Below are positions 6,200 to 8,127 of a stretch of 8,127 nucleotides of DNA, piece by piece. The notes beneath the pieces are model-generated. The model made no database searches and had not been told where the DNA came from. It saw only the letters and a list, made by a program, of their open reading frames with translations. This DNA comes from UBA8337 sp049889915. GTDB lineage: Bacteria > Pseudomonadota > Alphaproteobacteria > RS24. A program made the position numbers and the translations under genes. Positions within the stretch are counted from its first letter, which is position 1. The number at the start of each line of letters is the position of its first letter. The DNA is taken from positions 1 through 8,127 of the forward strand of contig JBMHCM010000002.1 in the NCBI GenBank assembly GCA_049889915.1, given 5' to 3'.

Positions 6200-7665
6200 C
6201 ATTTCCGCACCAATGGCAAGACGATATGGCGGGCGACAGCCTGCGGGAAGAATGTGGCGTTTTCGGCATTTACGGCCATCCGGACGCTGCCGCGCTGACC
6301 ACTTTGGGGTTGCACGCGCTGCAACATCGCGGGCAAGAAGCGGCCGGTATCGTTTCTTTTGACGGTAAGAATTTTTACGCTGAGCGGCGCCTCGGCTTGG
6401 TGTCTGACCATTTTACCAAGCCGAATGTGTTGGACAATCTGCACGGCCCGGCGGCGGTCGGCCATGTGCGCTATTCAACCACCGGCGAAACGATTTTGCG
6501 CAATGTGCAGCCGCTATTTGCCGATTTGACCGGCGGCGGCTTTGCCATTGCCCATAACGGCAATCTGACCAATGCGCTTACCTTGCGCGAGCAATTGGTA
6601 CGCAGCGGGTCGATTTTCCAATCAACTTCTGACACGGAAACCATTTTGCAATTGGTGGCGCGTTCCAAACGGGTCAACACGCTGTCGCGCTTTACCGATG
6701 CGCTGTTTCAAATTGAGGGCGCTTATGCGCTGGTGGTGCTGACCAATAAAAAGCTGATTGGCGCGCGCGACCCGCTGGGCATTCGGCCGCTGGTTATCGG
6801 CCAGTTGGACGGCGCTTATATTCTCGCCTCCGAAACCTGCGCACTGGATATTATCGGCGCCAGCTTTGTCCGCGAGGTTGAAAATGGCGAGATTGTCGTG
6901 ATTACCGAAGAAGGGCTGGAGAGCATTAAACCCTTCCCGCCCATCGCGCCGCGCCCGTGCATTTTTGAATATATTTACTTCGCCCGCCCCGACTCGATTG
7001 TCGGCGGCAAAAGCGTTTATGACTGCCGCAAGGCGTTTGGCCGCAAGCTGGCCGAGGAAAGCCATGTCGATGCCGATGTGGTGATACCGGTACCCGATAG
7101 CGGCGTACCGGCGGCCATTGGCTATGGCGAGGCCTCAGACGTGCCGTTTGAGCTGGGCATTATCCGCAATCATTATGTCGGCCGCACTTTTATTGAGCCG
7201 ACGCAAAGCATTCGCGCTTTCTCGGTTAAGCTGAAGCACAATGCCAATCGCGTGCATGTTGAAGGCAAGCGGGTGATTTTGATCGATGACTCGATTGTGC
7301 GCGGCACCACCTCTTTGAAAATCGTACAGATGATGCGCGATGCCGGCGCCAAGGAAGTGCATATGCGCATCGCCTCGCCGCCCATCACCCATCCTGATTT
7401 TTACGGCATTGATACGCCGGACCAAGATGCGCTGCTGGCCGCCACCCATTCTTTGGAGGAGATGCGCGACTATATTAAAGCCGACAGTCTGGCCTTCTTG
7501 TCAGTCGATGGGCTGTATCAGGCAATGGGCCATGCAGACGGGCGCAATGCCGAACGGCCACAATTTACCGACCATTGCTTTACCGGCGATTACCCGACCG
7601 GCCTAGCCGACCAGCAAGGCGGCGACCGGCTGAACCAACTCTCACTGCTTTCTGAACAGGGCTAA
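6196..7665 (+). CDS. purF: Amidophosphoribosyltransferase PurF
   Basis: First committed step of purine synthesis: PRPP plus glutamine gives 5-phosphoribosylamine, glutamate and pyrophosphate. The 489 residues contain an N-terminal glutamine amidotransferase domain and a C-terminal phosphoribosyltransferase domain. The nucleophile is C20 in EECGVFGIYGH, implying removal of a 19-residue propeptide (9 if translation began at the ATG at 6226). Supporting motifs are LQHRGQEAAGI (42-52), GHVRYSTTG (89-97), AHNGNLTN (119-126) and TSDTE (144-148). The PRPP loop is VILIDDSIVRGTTS (360-373). The sequence resembles the Bacillus-type enzyme (CIFEYIYFARPDS, 255-267), but by recall-based alignment only C255 remains of the four cysteines that hold its 4Fe-4S cluster: the second is D401 in THPDFYGI, and the CxxC before CFTGDYPT is absent. 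A cluster-free enzyme is therefore expected. It shares an ATGA overlap with cvpA. Confidence 0.97.
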   Translation: MTFPHQWQDDMAGDSLREECGVFGIYGHPDAAALTTLGLHALQHRGQEAAGIVSFDGKNFYAERRLGLVSDHFTKPNVLDNLHGPAAVGHVRYSTTGETILRNVQPLFADLTGGGFAIAHNGNLTNALTLREQLVRSGSIFQSTSDTETILQLVARSKRVNTLSRFTDALFQIEGAYALVVLTNKKLIGARDPLGIRPLVIGQLDGAYILASETCALDIIGASFVREVENGEIVVITEEGLESIKPFPPIAPRPCIFEYIYFARPDSIVGGKSVYDCRKAFGRKLAEESHVDADVVIPVPDSGVPAAIGYGEASDVPFELGIIRNHYVGRTFIEPTQSIRAFSVKLKHNANRVHVEGKRVILIDDSIVRGTTSLKIVQMMRDAGAKEVHMRIASPPITHPDFYGIDTPDQDALLAATHSLEEMRDYIKADSLAFLSVDGLYQAMGHADGRNAERPQFTDHCFTGDYPTGLADQQGGDRLNQLSLLSEQG

Positions 7666-7667
7666 GA

Positions 7668-8127
7668 ATGATTGCTTTTAACGGCAAAATTGCACTGGTA
7701 ACCGGTGCAGGGCGCGGCATTGGCTGGGCGGTGGCCGAGGCTTTGGCGGCCGAAGGCGCGCATGTGCTGCTGCTGGCCCGCACCCAAGGGGCGCTGGAAG
7801 AGTTGTATGACAAAGTCAAATCGGCCGGTGGTGAAGCCACCGGAGTGCCGATGGACCTAACCGATTATGACGCCATTGACCGGCTCGGCGCCGGTCTGGC
7901 CGAGCGGTTCGGCAAGCTTGACCTGCTGGTCGGCAATGCCGGTGTGCTGGGGCCGCTGACGCCGGTATCGCATATTGACCCGAAAGAAATGGAAAAGGCG
8001 CTGGCCGTTAATCTGGTTGCCAATGCACGGCTTATCCGCTCGCTTGAGCCGCTGCTGATGCAGGCCGAGGCACCGCGCGCCGTCTTTACCACCTCCGGTG
8101 CGGCGCAAAAATGCAAACCCTATTGGG
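7668..8127 (+). CDS. Short-chain dehydrogenase/reductase, N-terminal part
   Basis: An NAD(P)-dependent oxidoreductase of the SDR family, cut by the right edge after 153 codons. The Rossmann motif TGAGRGIG (12-19) binds the dinucleotide, NAG (90-92) is the classical SDR core motif, N115 is the conserved helix asparagine (LAVNLVANA), and S143 in TTSGAA is the likely catalytic serine. The YxxxK pair should lie just past the end; Y152 is too close to S143 and is probably not catalytic. An acidic residue that would favour NAD is not seen after the second strand, where LLLAR (34-38) with R38 hints at NADP preference. The gene starts 2 nt after the purF stop, with a weak AGG at 7658-7660 upstream, so it is probably co-transcribed with purF. 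Substrate cannot be deduced. The frame has no stop within the window. Confidence 0.9.
   Translation, partial: MIAFNGKIALVTGAGRGIGWAVAEALAAEGAHVLLLARTQGALEELYDKVKSAGGEATGVPMDLTDYDAIDRLGAGLAERFGKLDLLVGNAGVLGPLTPVSHIDPKEMEKALAVNLVANARLIRSLEPLLMQAEAPRAVFTTSGAAQKCKPYW

Noticed and set aside
1..8127. CRISPR arrays, tRNA/rRNA genes, insertion sequences, phage or defence genes
   Set aside because: No repeated spacer pattern, cloverleaf, transposase or terminal inverted repeats were seen on reading; genes 757-8127 are ordinary housekeeping genes.

Overview
The window has two unrelated parts joined at about position 742-760. Positions ~757-8127 are a compact, entirely plus-strand block of bacterial housekeeping genes: the C-terminal end of dnaB (replicative helicase), alr (alanine racemase), mlaE and mlaF (permease and ATPase of a lipid-transport ABC system), radA/sms (recombination ATPase), cvpA (membrane protein), purF (first enzyme of purine synthesis) and the start of a short-chain dehydrogenase/reductase gene that runs off the right edge. 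The protein sequences and this gene neighbourhood, especially dnaB-alr-radA-cvpA-purF-SDR, suggest an alphaproteobacterium. I would not place it below class level by eye.

The bacterial genes are packed tightly: 2-nt gaps (dnaB/alr, purF/SDR), ATGA start-stop overlaps (mlaE/mlaF, cvpA/purF), and a stop codon that forms part of the next Shine-Dalgarno (mlaF/radA). The largest gap is 61 nt, between radA and cvpA. No rho-independent terminator or convincing promoter is visible between genes, so the block could be one long transcript or a few overlapping ones. The genes do not form one pathway. They cover replication, cell-wall precursor (D-alanine) supply, outer-membrane lipid transport, DNA repair and purine synthesis, which is a typical conserved housekeeping cluster.

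Positions 1 to ~757 look foreign to the rest. Positions 1-140 are about 46% GC with no convincing gene. From about 155 the DNA is much richer in GC, and one frame reads as a plausible protein with a strong preference for C- or G-ending codons, unlike the bacterial genes. I do not recognise this protein. Its composition, and an AG-G acceptor-like boundary near 141, suggest eukaryotic DNA or DNA from a eukaryotic virus. The join falls inside dnaB and removes its N-terminal domain and Walker A motif. Because DnaB is essential, the simplest reading is a chimeric contig (assembly or amplification artefact) rather than a real insertion. I see no convincing undescribed system; the points most worth checking are the join and the unidentified ORF.
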